A stretch of DNA of 64,000 bases from an uncultured Limosilactobacillus sp. (GTDB lineage Bacteria > Bacillota > Bacilli > Lactobacillales > Lactobacillaceae): the NCBI RefSeq assembly GCF_934202705.1, contig NZ_CAKPYE010000009.1, forward strand, positions 28,785-92,784, in the 5' to 3' direction. The notes beneath the pieces are model-generated. The model was not told where the DNA came from. It saw only the letters and a list, made by a program, of their open reading frames with translations, and did no database searches. Made by a program: the position numbers and the translations under genes. The stretch's first letter is position 1. The number at the start of each line of letters is the position of its first letter. Below are positions 51,741 through 61,295 of the stretch, piece after piece.

Positions 51741-53717
51741 ATGTCCACTGTTCTCGGCATAATGATCTTACTAGTTGCCGTGGTCGCAGCCAACATTCTC
51801 CATTTAGTTTGGCCGCGTTTTCCGCTTGCAATTTATCAAATTATTGTGGGAGTAATTCTGGCCATTATTCCCGATTTACAAACGTTTCGACTGGAACCAG
51901 AAATTTTCATGTTGCTAATTATTGCCCCATTAATGTTTAATGACGGCCAAAATACCTCATTCCGTCAATTAGCGCGCGGCCTTTCCAGAACTATGTCAAT
52001 GGCGGTTTACTTAGCATTATTTACAGTTATTGTAATGAGTTTGGGGTTGCACCTATTACTTCCCCACTCTTTTTCTCTACCAGTGGCCTTTATGCTGGCC
52101 GCTATCATCACACCCACTGACGCTGTAGCGGTTAAATCGCTGACCACCAGAGTCGAAATGCCAGAAAACGTCAACCTGACCCTTGAACATGAATCACTTT
52201 TTAACGATGCATCCGGGATTGTGTTATTTAGCTTAGCTTCCTCAGCACTATCTTCTGGTAATTTTTCGCTAGCCCATGGAGTTTGGACATTTGTTTACGT
52301 ATTCTTTGGCGGTATTATTTTTGGATTGATTATCGGTTCCCTCTTGATTAACATCCGAACCCGACTAATGCAACACCATGTCGATATTGCTTCAATCGTC
52401 ATTCCCATCAATATTATGACCCCGATTGTAATTTACTGGTTAGCTGAAGAACTGCATCTTTCCGGTATCCTTGCCGTGGTTGCAGTAGGAATTATGCACA
52501 GTATCCTCTATGATCGGTTGCACCTAACCTCCACCAAAGTACAAATTGCCACGACTACGATTTGGACAATCATCGCTGACGCCTTAAATGGTTTAGTATT
52601 TGTCTTTCTGGGCCTTAGTCTGCCGAGTGTTCTCGCGCACATGCGCCAGTTACAAACCCTTAAAATTACTGGGATCGCTTTGGTCCTCTATCTAGTAATG
52701 ACCGTTCTGCGTTATTGCTGGTCCCAGTGGGGATTTGTGCGTTTACATTCCAAAGCATTGAGGCAGGATCAGCAACGGGATAGTTTACTACTGGCCATTG
52801 GTGGTGTTCATGGCACAATTACCATGGCGATGGCCTTCTCCATTCCGCTCCTCGTCAATGAAGAGCGGATTGCCATGCGTAACGCCTTAATTCTAATTGC
52901 GGCCTTTGTGATTTTAATCAGCCTCATCGTGGGGACATTTGGCTTTCCAAAGTTACTGCCACCAAAAAAAGAAAGCTATTCCAAGGCTGAATTTCATCAA
53001 GCATTAACTGATACGGTCCAATATGCCATTACCGAACTCAACAATACCAACGACCAAAACCGTGAGAAGTCACTCGTCATTGATCAACTCGCCAGTCAAA
53101 TGAGCATGCGAGCTCGATTAAAAACCGCTACTTATAATCGGCTCCTCCAAAGATGCCACCAAGTAGAACTCGATACTTTAGAAGAATTAACTGATAATGA
53201 CATTATTACACCACAACAAGAACGGGCATATAGTCGATTAATGGCACGCGATGTCCTCAATCGGTCTAATCATGGATTCCTCAACATTATCATCATGCTC
53301 TATCACCGCCTGCACTGGCTTTACGCGCGGCACAAAATCGTGAAACTTTATCGGCAGCACCCAGAGTTGAAAAAAGATCGCCAGACCCATTTTAAAACCG
53401 TTAATGATCAATTAGGACCGATTATGCGAATTGTCATCCGGCGAATTAATAAGTTCCTGAATGAAGAACAAACTCCACAGAATGCTTATGAAATCGCGGC
53501 AGTGCGGCGAACTTACTTAAACCGGTACCGATTTTTCTCCAAAAAAAGTCAAATTGATGCCGACATCATGACTAACTATTTTGTTGATGCTTTTCAGTCA
53601 GAGCATAGTTATATTCAACAACAAGCTGCTGCCCATAAGATTTCTTCAGATTTAGCGAATGCCCTAAATGAACAAATTTCTACAGATCAGTTAGTCTACA
53701 TGCAGTCACTAGACTAG
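51741..53717 (+). CDS. Na+/H+ antiporter, CPA1 family
   Basis: The 658-residue protein has about twelve spans in its first 400 residues with the CPA1 ion-binding motifs ITPTDAVAV and EHESLFNDASGIVLF, then a long cytosolic C-terminal region rich in helices. It exchanges protons for Na+, Li+ or K+ and serves pH and salt tolerance. The ATG follows GAAAGGAA. It is monocistronic. Confidence 0.9.
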   Translation: MSTVLGIMILLVAVVAANILHLVWPRFPLAIYQIIVGVILAIIPDLQTFRLEPEIFMLLIIAPLMFNDGQNTSFRQLARGLSRTMSMAVYLALFTVIVMSLGLHLLLPHSFSLPVAFMLAAIITPTDAVAVKSLTTRVEMPENVNLTLEHESLFNDASGIVLFSLASSALSSGNFSLAHGVWTFVYVFFGGIIFGLIIGSLLINIRTRLMQHHVDIASIVIPINIMTPIVIYWLAEELHLSGILAVVAVGIMHSILYDRLHLTSTKVQIATTTIWTIIADALNGLVFVFLGLSLPSVLAHMRQLQTLKITGIALVLYLVMTVLRYCWSQWGFVRLHSKALRQDQQRDSLLLAIGGVHGTITMAMAFSIPLLVNEERIAMRNALILIAAFVILISLIVGTFGFPKLLPPKKESYSKAEFHQALTDTVQYAITELNNTNDQNREKSLVIDQLASQMSMRARLKTATYNRLLQRCHQVELDTLEELTDNDIITPQQERAYSRLMARDVLNRSNHGFLNIIIMLYHRLHWLYARHKIVKLYRQHPELKKDRQTHFKTVNDQLGPIMRIVIRRINKFLNEEQTPQNAYEIAAVRRTYLNRYRFFSKKSQIDADIMTNYFVDAFQSEHSYIQQQAAAHKISSDLANALNEQISTDQLVYMQSLD

Positions 53718-53721
53718 TCTA

Positions 53722-53766
53722 AAAGAAGCGAGCCCCAGTCAATTATGACCGTGGTCTCGCTTCTTT
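53722..53766. terminator. bidirectional terminator between the antiporter and lacZ
   Basis: Perfect 11-base arms (53722-53732 and 53756-53766) lie between convergent genes, with A and T flanks. Confidence 0.85.
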
Positions 53767-53779
53767 GATTGGCTATTAT

Positions 53780-55807
53780 TTAGTTATCAGTTTTTTGGAG
53801 GATGCGCAGATCCCAACCAGCCATTTTAGCAATTGGCTGTTGACCGGTCAAAACATCCGTCCAGCCATCAATCAATTCTACTGGTAGTGAGCGTGCTTCG
53901 TTACGCATGTTTAATACGAAATAAAATTCATGACCATTTTTGACCCGTTTGGTAATTTCCAAGTCATTCGTCGTGCTTATTAATCCACGAACCTTTGCTA
54001 CTTGCAAAACGTGGTCTAATAAATGACTTAAGCCATCATGGTCGATTCTACTTCCAACGTACCAGGCAGTTCCCTGACCATATGGATTTTCTGTAATGGC
54101 TGGGACTCCCGCATAGAATTCGGAATCATACTTTGCTAATGAACGCGTCTGCTCACCAGTCAAATGAATCAAATCGCAAAGGTAACGACCCTCCGTGGTT
54201 AAACCGTCCTGATTGAACACCACCTGGGTTGCCTTTCCTGGAATAATTGCATCAGTTTCTTCAACCCAAATACCAAGTACTTTGCTCAAAGGTCCAGGAT
54301 AGCCACCCGGATAAATATTGTCGCTATCATTTACCATCCCTGACATGTAACTAGTGATAAAGTGACCGCCATTTCCCACGTACCGATTAATTTTATCAGC
54401 TAATCCGTCCTTCACCATGTATAAGACCGGTGCCACCACTAAATCATATTGACTAAAGTCATCATCAACACTGATCACATCCGTAGGAATGTTACGTTCG
54501 TAAAATTGTCGATAGTAGTCCAAAATTGAGCCAACATAGTCAAGATCTTGGGAGATTCCCGCTACGTATTCGTATGACCAAAAATTGTTCCAATCAAAGA
54601 TCAAACCAACCTTAGCTGGTGTTTGTGCACCAAGTAAATGCGGACTAAGTTTTTTAAGGTCACGACCAATTTGGGCAACTTCTTTAAACGCACGCGTATC
54701 AGTCCGCTGAGCATGGCTAATCACCGCCCCATGAAATTTTTCAGAACCGCCAATCGCTTGTTTCAGTTGAAAATACTGAACCGTATCGGCGCCGTGCGCC
54801 ACTGCTTGGAATTCTGTTGCCCGTACTTGGCCGGGGCGCTTCAGCGGACTATACGGTTGCCAGTTAACCTGCGACGGGGTGGATTCCATCAGCATAAATG
54901 GCTGGTGCTTCAAGCTCCGCATTAAATCGTACAGGAAAGCTGGTTGATAAACTGGTTGATCATAGGCTGGATAAGAATCATAGGCGATGATATCCTGATC
55001 CTTTGCCCACGCCTGATAATCAATCATCTTATTCGGTGTACTGTGGAAGTTCGTCATAATTGGTGTTTGATCATCATATTGTTCAATTGTCTGCTTTTCC
55101 ATTCGGTAAAGGTCCTGGAGAGCAGCGGATTGAAATCGTAAATAGTCGAGGGAGAGCCCCGCCACAATCGTGTGGCTACCTTCTGGTCCCCACGCATCCC
55201 CCAATTCATTAGGCACGACAATCTCATCCCAATGGTAGATTGTGTGGCTCCAAACATCGTTGTTCCAGGCTTGATTCAATCGATCCAATGTTTGGTATTT
55301 CTTTTGAAGCCACTTTTGAAAAGACGTTTGGCAATGTTTACAGTAACAATTGCCACCATATTCATTGTTCACATGCCAAGCGACAACGTTCGGGTTATCG
55401 CCATACCGCTCGGCCAGCTTCGCAACCAGCTGGCGTGCGAGTCGTTGATAGTTTGGCGAGGTTGGGCAGAAATTATGGCGTTGTCCAAAGACATGCCGTC
55501 GTCCTTGATAATCAACTCGCGCAACATCCGGATACTTTTTAAACATCCAGGCTGGCATTGCAGCGGTCGACGTGGCTAACACAATCTTAAACTGTGCTGC
55601 ACTAAGCTTTTCAATAATTTTATCAAGCGTCCTAAAGTTATACTGGCCCTCTGCTGGTTCCAGCGAAGCCCACGAGAAAACGTTGACGGTGGCCGAATTA
55701 ATGTCTGCTTGCTTAAATACTTGAATGTCATCATCCCAAGTTGCTTCAGGCCATTGCTCAGGATTATAGTCACCACCGTAAAGCATGGTTGGTAATTGAG
55801 CTTTCAT
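53780..55807 (-). CDS. beta-galactosidase, GH42
   Basis: The 675-residue enzyme is of glycoside hydrolase family 42. The acid/base is Glu149 in HVNNEYGG and the nucleophile Glu308 in MLMESTPS. The Cys-rich GGNCYCKHC forms the structural zinc site near the first. It has a TIM barrel, trimerisation domain and C-terminal beta domain, with no signal peptide. It hydrolyses lactose or galactosides in the cytoplasm after uptake by LacS, encoded 12 bases upstream in the same operon. Some GH42 enzymes prefer galactans; context favours lactose. Confidence 0.94.
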   Translation of the reverse strand: MKAQLPTMLYGGDYNPEQWPEATWDDDIQVFKQADINSATVNVFSWASLEPAEGQYNFRTLDKIIEKLSAAQFKIVLATSTAAMPAWMFKKYPDVARVDYQGRRHVFGQRHNFCPTSPNYQRLARQLVAKLAERYGDNPNVVAWHVNNEYGGNCYCKHCQTSFQKWLQKKYQTLDRLNQAWNNDVWSHTIYHWDEIVVPNELGDAWGPEGSHTIVAGLSLDYLRFQSAALQDLYRMEKQTIEQYDDQTPIMTNFHSTPNKMIDYQAWAKDQDIIAYDSYPAYDQPVYQPAFLYDLMRSLKHQPFMLMESTPSQVNWQPYSPLKRPGQVRATEFQAVAHGADTVQYFQLKQAIGGSEKFHGAVISHAQRTDTRAFKEVAQIGRDLKKLSPHLLGAQTPAKVGLIFDWNNFWSYEYVAGISQDLDYVGSILDYYRQFYERNIPTDVISVDDDFSQYDLVVAPVLYMVKDGLADKINRYVGNGGHFITSYMSGMVNDSDNIYPGGYPGPLSKVLGIWVEETDAIIPGKATQVVFNQDGLTTEGRYLCDLIHLTGEQTRSLAKYDSEFYAGVPAITENPYGQGTAWYVGSRIDHDGLSHLLDHVLQVAKVRGLISTTNDLEITKRVKNGHEFYFVLNMRNEARSLPVELIDGWTDVLTGQQPIAKMAGWDLRILQKTDN

Positions 55808-55819
55808 AATTTTCCTCCA

Positions 55820-57757
55820 CTATTGTTTAGCAGTAACCGCGATTACTTGATCACCATGGTTAACGGACGTGCCAAATTCAATTTGGTTCATTACGGCAAC
55901 TTTATTTGGCCGAACCATAAAAGTCACCACTGTATCCTTGTAGCCATTTTGCCGAATTAAATCACGGTCAAATTCGATGAGTAAATCACCTGCATGAACT
56001 TGTTGACCATCAGTGTAATGAACATTAAAGCCTGCGCCACGCATATTCACCGTACCTGAGCCCACGTGAATGATCGTTTCTAAGCCATCATCCGCCACAA
56101 TTTCGAAGGCGTGTTTAGTGGAAAACGTAAATTTAATTGTGCCATTGAATGGTGCATAAATCCGCCCATCACTCGGTACAATCGCAAATCCCTTTCCAGG
56201 GAAACCAACCGTACCATCTTCATTTTCAACCTGACTTAATTCTATTAAGGTTCCATCAGCAGGAGCCATTACTGCTGTAGAATTAGTTAGTGTTTCGTGA
56301 GCATCCGTTGATTTAATCTCACCCTTGGCCAACTTATTCTTCAATTCTTCCACGATCACCGCATGTTGCTTTTCTGATAATTTAACTTTAGTGAGGAAAA
56401 CAACAATTGAAAGAATCGCTAAGGCCATTGGAATGTAGAATGCCATGCTATCAAACGTCCGGATATCCTTAGCCGTCATGTCAGCAGCAGTGGCAGCACC
56501 AGTCATTCCGGCAGCAACAGCAATGTACCCAACTAAACCATTAGAAATTGCGCCAGTCAGTTTATCAATCATTGGCCGAACCGCGAGCACCACAGCTTCG
56601 TTCCGTTGGCCATTCTTCAATTGACCATATTCAATCGCGTCAGTAAAGGTTAAGACTGTGACCAATTGTGCATAATTGATGTTAAAGAGGACCAGACCAA
56701 GATCCATCATGAAAATATTCGAGCGACAGGTAATAAAGATCAAGTAAGCAAGAACCATACATACCTGTCCCATAATGAATAACCATTTTCGGGGAATGAA
56801 CTTATTCAAAATCGGGAATAACGGACTGGTGCAGAAGCCAATAATGGTGGCAATCACCCCAACAATCCAGAATTGACCTGGTCGCCCAATAACAAACTTG
56901 TAAAGGTAGAACAACACCCCATTCGTAATAACGTAAGCACAAGAGTACAGTAGATACGCCAATGCTGGCCACAGGATTTGATCATTATGAAAAATCGCAG
57001 AGAAAACATCCCGAATGGTCGTCTTTTGTTGAGCTGAATTTCGAATCAGATTGTGTTTTTCCTTGGTACCAAAGCAGACCGCTAACGCACTCAAGATCGC
57101 TAGTGCAGTAATAATTGCGGCAAAGGCAAACCAGCCACTCGCCCCTTCACGATGCTGACCGGTCGCCAAAAACGTAAAGTAGGTCACAATCGGCACGACG
57201 ATAATAGTCAAGCCGTTCCAACCAATGGTCCCGGCAAAAGCACCCAGTGCTGTATAGATTCCCCGTTCATTAGAATCTTCACTCAATGCTGGCACCATTC
57301 CCCAGTATGAAACATCAGAAAAGGAATAGAAAATATCAAACGCCAAAAAGATAATCACAAACAGAATCGCAAAAAGCACCCAGTTAACTTTCGCTAAACC
57401 AAAGATTCCGGTAAACAAAACTAACAGGAGCGCACCAGAAACGATGTTGCCCCAAAAAATCCATGGTTTGAACTTGCCCCAACGCGATTTCGTATTATCA
57501 ACCACGTTTCCAATGACTGGGTCAATAATTAATTCCAGAATTCGCACGCCAACAATCAGCCCAGTAATCAAGGCAATTAGTTTATCCGCAACGTGTTTGC
57601 TTAACCCATCAAACATGCCGCTCGTGACAAAAATAATAAAATAAGTGCTCATCACACCATAAAAGGCGGAGTGTCCCACGTTTCCAAAACAAAAGGCAGA
57701 ACGTGATATCCATTGAGCAGCCGTTAATTTAGCTTTGGGTTGTTGATTTGTGTCCAC
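55820..57757 (-). CDS. lacS: lactose permease LacS with EIIA domain
   Basis: The 645-residue protein has a GPH-family symporter domain of about twelve spans (residues 20-460), then a short linker and a PTS EIIA-Glc-like domain at the C-terminus. The phosphorylatable His564 lies in ETIIHVGSGTVNM. Phosphorylation by HPr modulates lactose/galactose exchange. The start is a GTG at 57757, 9 bases after AGGAGG; an upstream frame would start inside the promoter region. It is cotranscribed with the GH42 gene. A cre site overlaps the start of transcription. Confidence 0.94.
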   Translation of the reverse strand: MDTNQQPKAKLTAAQWISRSAFCFGNVGHSAFYGVMSTYFIIFVTSGMFDGLSKHVADKLIALITGLIVGVRILELIIDPVIGNVVDNTKSRWGKFKPWIFWGNIVSGALLLVLFTGIFGLAKVNWVLFAILFVIIFLAFDIFYSFSDVSYWGMVPALSEDSNERGIYTALGAFAGTIGWNGLTIIVVPIVTYFTFLATGQHREGASGWFAFAAIITALAILSALAVCFGTKEKHNLIRNSAQQKTTIRDVFSAIFHNDQILWPALAYLLYSCAYVITNGVLFYLYKFVIGRPGQFWIVGVIATIIGFCTSPLFPILNKFIPRKWLFIMGQVCMVLAYLIFITCRSNIFMMDLGLVLFNINYAQLVTVLTFTDAIEYGQLKNGQRNEAVVLAVRPMIDKLTGAISNGLVGYIAVAAGMTGAATAADMTAKDIRTFDSMAFYIPMALAILSIVVFLTKVKLSEKQHAVIVEELKNKLAKGEIKSTDAHETLTNSTAVMAPADGTLIELSQVENEDGTVGFPGKGFAIVPSDGRIYAPFNGTIKFTFSTKHAFEIVADDGLETIIHVGSGTVNMRGAGFNVHYTDGQQVHAGDLLIEFDRDLIRQNGYKDTVVTFMVRPNKVAVMNQIEFGTSVNHGDQVIAVTAKQ

Positions 57758-57800
57758 AATACCCATCCTCCTCAGATCAGTAAATCCTTCTTCAATTTGT

Positions 57801-57848
57801 TGCAATCGCTTACAATAAATATTATAAAGTCCTCCCTTAAAAAGTAAA
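57801..57848 (-). promoter_or_regulatory. lacS promoter with cre site
   Basis: On the minus strand TTTACT (57843-57848) is 16 bases before TATAAT (57821-57826). TGCAATCGCTTACA (57801-57814), 13 of 14 to cre, overlaps the expected start of transcription, so CcpA repression by glucose is likely. Confidence 0.75.
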
Positions 57849-57858
57849 TAATCTAAAT

Positions 57859-57889
57859 AAAGGATTTACTAGTATTTAGTAAATCCTTT
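57859..57889. repeat. inverted repeat between lacS and its LacI gene
   Basis: Perfect 11-base arms (57859-57869 and 57879-57889) enclose a 9-base loop; the right arm includes the stop codon of the LacI gene. Half copies (AGTAAATCCTT) recur at 57779. It could be a weak terminator or an operator. Confidence 0.6.
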
Positions 57890-58904
57890 ACTGATTGTTA
57901 TGTGGAATAAAACTGTTACGTACTACCAACCGCGTGTCAACTAATAGATGAACATGGGGACGCTTGGGATGGTTAATTAAATCGTGCAAATCATCGACGG
58001 CGATCCGACACATTTCAGACTGATCAATCTCGTAGGTCGTCAGCGGTGGTGAAACGTATTTAGCGAGAGCACTATTATTAATACTGATAATTGCTGTATC
58101 ACGCGGCACAATGACTCCTGAATGATTAAAGGCCTGTAATACCCCCACCGTAATGGTGTCGGAAGCACAAATAAAACCATCCGGTAAGCCATTCCGCCCA
58201 TAACGCTCAATGATCTCTTCACCCATGCGTTTACCATTCTCAATGGTAAACCGACCGCTAGCAAAAATTGGGGCATCGGGCGTCCCATACTCTTCAGCAA
58301 CAATTTTAAATGCGGCTGTCCGCGAATCGGCCATCAATGGTCGATCACCAATTTGCAAGCCTTGGCCACCAATAAACCCAATCTGATGATAACCGCTACT
58401 AACCATCGCTTCAAACGCGTTTCGGACCGTTAACGGCAGATTTGGCTGTACGGAATCAAAATAGTGGGGTGCTGGATTAGTATCGACGATTACGCCGATC
58501 GGTAATGCTTGATGTAATCGGGTAAGCTCATCCGCAGTCAGATGATTGGCACCGACACAAATAAATCCTTCAAATTGCTGGGCTTGATTGATAAGCTTTT
58601 CAGTATCAGAATACATTTTGATCCTTAGCTGACGTTTATGAAACGCCTGCCGAAGATGCTCTTGGAGTGTTGCAAAATAAACATCATTTTCCTGTTCTTT
58701 TTTAGTAATGCGAAACAGTACTGCAATGGTTTTATTGCCTAATGGCCGATCATGCTCTTCCCAATATCCTAAAACATCGGCAACAGCGAGAATCTTGTCG
58801 CGGGCCCGATCTGAAATTACTAAATGAGGATCTGAATTAAGCAATCGGGAAACGGTAGCCGAGGAATAGCCTGCTCGTTGGGCGATCTCTTTAATTGTAA
58901 CCAT
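57888..58904 (-). CDS. LacI-family regulator of the lactose operon
   Basis: The 338-residue protein has an N-terminal helix-turn-helix (VTIKEIAQRAGYSSATVSRLLN) and a sugar-binding core. It is placed directly upstream of lacS on the same strand, so it is most likely the regulator (LacR/GalR type) of lacS-lacZ. GGAGGAT precedes the ATG. The operator may be the AGTAAATCCTT palindromes near 57779 and 57878. The inducer is probably lactose or galactose. Confidence 0.86.
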   Translation of the reverse strand: MVTIKEIAQRAGYSSATVSRLLNSDPHLVISDRARDKILAVADVLGYWEEHDRPLGNKTIAVLFRITKKEQENDVYFATLQEHLRQAFHKRQLRIKMYSDTEKLINQAQQFEGFICVGANHLTADELTRLHQALPIGVIVDTNPAPHYFDSVQPNLPLTVRNAFEAMVSSGYHQIGFIGGQGLQIGDRPLMADSRTAAFKIVAEEYGTPDAPIFASGRFTIENGKRMGEEIIERYGRNGLPDGFICASDTITVGVLQAFNHSGVIVPRDTAIISINNSALAKYVSPPLTTYEIDQSEMCRIAVDDLHDLINHPKRPHVHLLVDTRLVVRNSFIPHNNQ

Positions 58905-58923
58905 GGTTATCCTCCATTAATTA

Positions 58924-59889
58924 CTAATCAACATAGCGACTTAAAAACTGTTGAATATGACGTTGATACTGACGAGGAGCGGTTTGAAATGACTTAGCGT
59001 GACCGGCCTGGGGAACAACCCATAACGCTTTTGGACCACGCGTTGCTTTGTAATTAGCATAAACCATTTCCGTCGGTACAAAAGTATCTTTGGCCCCATG
59101 AATAAAGAGCATTGGTCGATGATTATGGTGCAGTGCGGCGATTGCACTCGCTTCACTCGTGAAAAAGCCGTTTGCGATTCGGTTAATAATGCTCAGGGAA
59201 GCCTCCGCGGGTTTCGCAATCAACGGTGGCAGATGATAAAGATGCCGAGCTTCATGGTCGAGCTCGGCTGATAAACTGGTATAGCCACAATCTTCAATAA
59301 AAGCTTTAACTTGATGGGGCAGTTTCAATCCACTGGTCATCATAGTTGTCGCACCACCCATGCTGACCCCAAACATAACAATTTGGCTTGCTTGTCCGTT
59401 TTTTTGAATCAGCCGTTGAATCCACTTACGAGTGTCATACCGTTCTGGCCATCCGTAGCCAATGAATCGCCCTTCACTTTCACCATGCGCCCGTGCGTCT
59501 GGCAACAACACATTGTAACCCATCTGATGAAACATCGCTGCATAGGCGCCCATGGTTGCTTTATTATTCATAAAGCCATGACAAATCAGCACGCTCTTGT
59601 TCGTCGCGTGCGCTGCTGGAATGTAATCTGCTACTAACCGATAGTGCTTACTAGCCGATGTCATTGTCCAACGTTGTTTCTGAACCTCACGAAACCACTT
59701 TTTTTGGTGATAAAGCGGATCAGAACGACGGAGGGTTTGGTGATTACTACTAATGAAGGATTTATGGCCAGGAACCATCCCGACTTTAAAGAAATACATT
59801 CCTGCCGCTAACCAAATTATTAGTAAAAATGTCACGATAATCGTTAACCACCGCCAGAAACGATGTTTTTTTGATGTTGTCTTTTGCAT
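58924..59889 (-). CDS. membrane-anchored alpha/beta hydrolase
   Basis: The 321-residue protein has an N-terminal membrane anchor (WRWLTIIVTFLLIIWLAAGMYFF), then an alpha/beta hydrolase domain with the oxyanion region LICHGFMNNKATMG, nucleophile elbow FGVSMGGAT, acid in FIHGAKDTFV and His in AGHAKSF. The triad is complete. The topology suggests an extracellular catalytic domain. The substrate is unknown; relatives are annotated as peptidase- or lipase-like. The ATG at 59889 follows GGAGAG. Confidence 0.85.
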   Translation of the reverse strand: MQKTTSKKHRFWRWLTIIVTFLLIIWLAAGMYFFKVGMVPGHKSFISSNHQTLRRSDPLYHQKKWFREVQKQRWTMTSASKHYRLVADYIPAAHATNKSVLICHGFMNNKATMGAYAAMFHQMGYNVLLPDARAHGESEGRFIGYGWPERYDTRKWIQRLIQKNGQASQIVMFGVSMGGATTMMTSGLKLPHQVKAFIEDCGYTSLSAELDHEARHLYHLPPLIAKPAEASLSIINRIANGFFTSEASAIAALHHNHRPMLFIHGAKDTFVPTEMVYANYKATRGPKALWVVPQAGHAKSFQTAPRQYQRHIQQFLSRYVD

Positions 59890-60012
59890 AACACTCTCTC
59901 CATTTAATAATAGCGTTATTTTAGCGCATTCTGCGAAAAATTGCATCGGTCGTTTTCCACGTTTCGTGGTTCAATGGTAAAATGGAAATAGTTATTTAAA
60001 GGAGGAGTAGCA

Positions 60013-60426
60013 ATGTTTCCAGAACGACTTCGTGCCCTCCGGCGCGGCCAAAAAATTACATTAAAACAGCTGGCCTCAGCACTTAATCAACACCTCGGTC
60101 CTAATGAACGCCCCAATACTGCCTCACAAATTGGTAATTGGGAACGCGGTATTCGGACCCCTTCGTATATTGAAGCAAAAAAATTAGCCGAATTTTTCGA
60201 TGTTAGTCTCGACTATTTAACGGGAAAAGAAGATCATGATGATTATGATCTTGCTAAACTCTTCTTTTCCAGCAAAAGTTTAACATTTAATCATACCAAG
60301 CTTTCCAGTGAAGATCGCTACGAGATTTTCCAACTGATTGACGGCTACCTAACGGGTCGTAATCATCGTCAAGATACGGAAAAGTTCTATGGCAAGCAAG
60401 AAGAGTTAAACCTGCATTTTAATTAG
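60013..60426 (+). CDS. Xre-family transcriptional regulator
   Basis: The 137-residue protein has an N-terminal Cro/CI helix-turn-helix (ITLKQLASALNQH, ASQIGNWERGIRTPSYIEAKKLAEFF) followed by a helical region and acidic tail. AAAGGAGG with good spacing precedes the ATG. It starts a group with the methyltransferase-like gene, 11 bases further on. Its targets are unknown; there is no clear palindrome next to it. Confidence 0.88.
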   Translation: MFPERLRALRRGQKITLKQLASALNQHLGPNERPNTASQIGNWERGIRTPSYIEAKKLAEFFDVSLDYLTGKEDHDDYDLAKLFFSSKSLTFNHTKLSSEDRYEIFQLIDGYLTGRNHRQDTEKFYGKQEELNLHFN

Positions 60427-60437
60427 GAACAAATAAC

Positions 60438-61295
60438 ATGAATCCAAAGAAACTTCAAAAAATAAAAAAGCAGTATCGGAAAGTTGCTACTGCAACGCAC
60501 CAAACTTCTTATATTCAGAAATTGAAGCATTACGGCGAACTGTTCAATGATATTTCAAGCATTAAGTTTCTGATTAATAATGCGCTATTAAATGACCGCT
60601 TGCTACGATCAGGACTGCTTCCACAACCGTTACCGAAAATGCTGCTGCCTGATGATGTGCAAGATACGATTTTTAAACAAGTAAATGCTCAATATCCACA
60701 GGAAGACCCACGTGGTGATCGCCTATGGAACACCTATATTGATGCGTTGCCAAAGCTAGATCGCCTCCTCCGCAATTATCGTGACTACCTCGAGGATACA
60801 TACGGCATGTGGTCATATACAAACTCGTCGTTCACCAATGCCCTAAGTAAGTACCTGGCTGGTGCGCCGATTTTGGAAGTAATGGCCGGAAATGGCTACC
60901 TATCCAAAGGGCTGCGAAATTCTAATCCACATCAAATAATTTACACCACAGATAGTCAAGACTGGATTCAAGAAAATGAGACCGGTCGTCATCCGGTGAC
61001 CACCATTGAAAAATTAGATGCACTATCCGCAGTCAAAAAATACGGCCATAAGGTCCAATTTATCTTAATGTCATGGGCTCCGGATAAGGGTAATCAAGAC
61101 TGGCAGCTACTGCAACTCATCCGTAAAGATTATCCAGATTTGCAATTATTAGTCATCGGTGAAAAAGACGGTGCTACAAATTCACCCGCATTCTGGAAAA
61201 ATGCACAATTATCCCAACCTACTGACCTTCAAACCGTCAATCAGTATCTCAAGACCTTTGATCTCATTGATGAGCAAATTTATTTAGCAAAGTAG
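60438..61295 (+). CDS. methyltransferase-like protein
   Basis: The 285-residue protein has a Rossmann-like motif I in APILEVMAGNGYLSKGL and the late LQLLVIGEKDG strand, resembling a class I SAM-dependent methyltransferase. Typical downstream motifs (such as DPPY) are not obvious, so it may be inactive or specialised. It is 11 bases after the Xre gene and is likely cotranscribed. No ribosome binding site is outstanding. It ends exactly where the truncated ATPase begins. Confidence 0.6.
   Translation: MNPKKLQKIKKQYRKVATATHQTSYIQKLKHYGELFNDISSIKFLINNALLNDRLLRSGLLPQPLPKMLLPDDVQDTIFKQVNAQYPQEDPRGDRLWNTYIDALPKLDRLLRNYRDYLEDTYGMWSYTNSSFTNALSKYLAGAPILEVMAGNGYLSKGLRNSNPHQIIYTTDSQDWIQENETGRHPVTTIEKLDALSAVKKYGHKVQFILMSWAPDKGNQDWQLLQLIRKDYPDLQLLVIGEKDGATNSPAFWKNAQLSQPTDLQTVNQYLKTFDLIDEQIYLAK

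Noticed and set aside
55172..55579. Plus-strand frame of 135 codons
   Set aside because: Antisense to the catalytic core of the GH42 gene; no expression signals.
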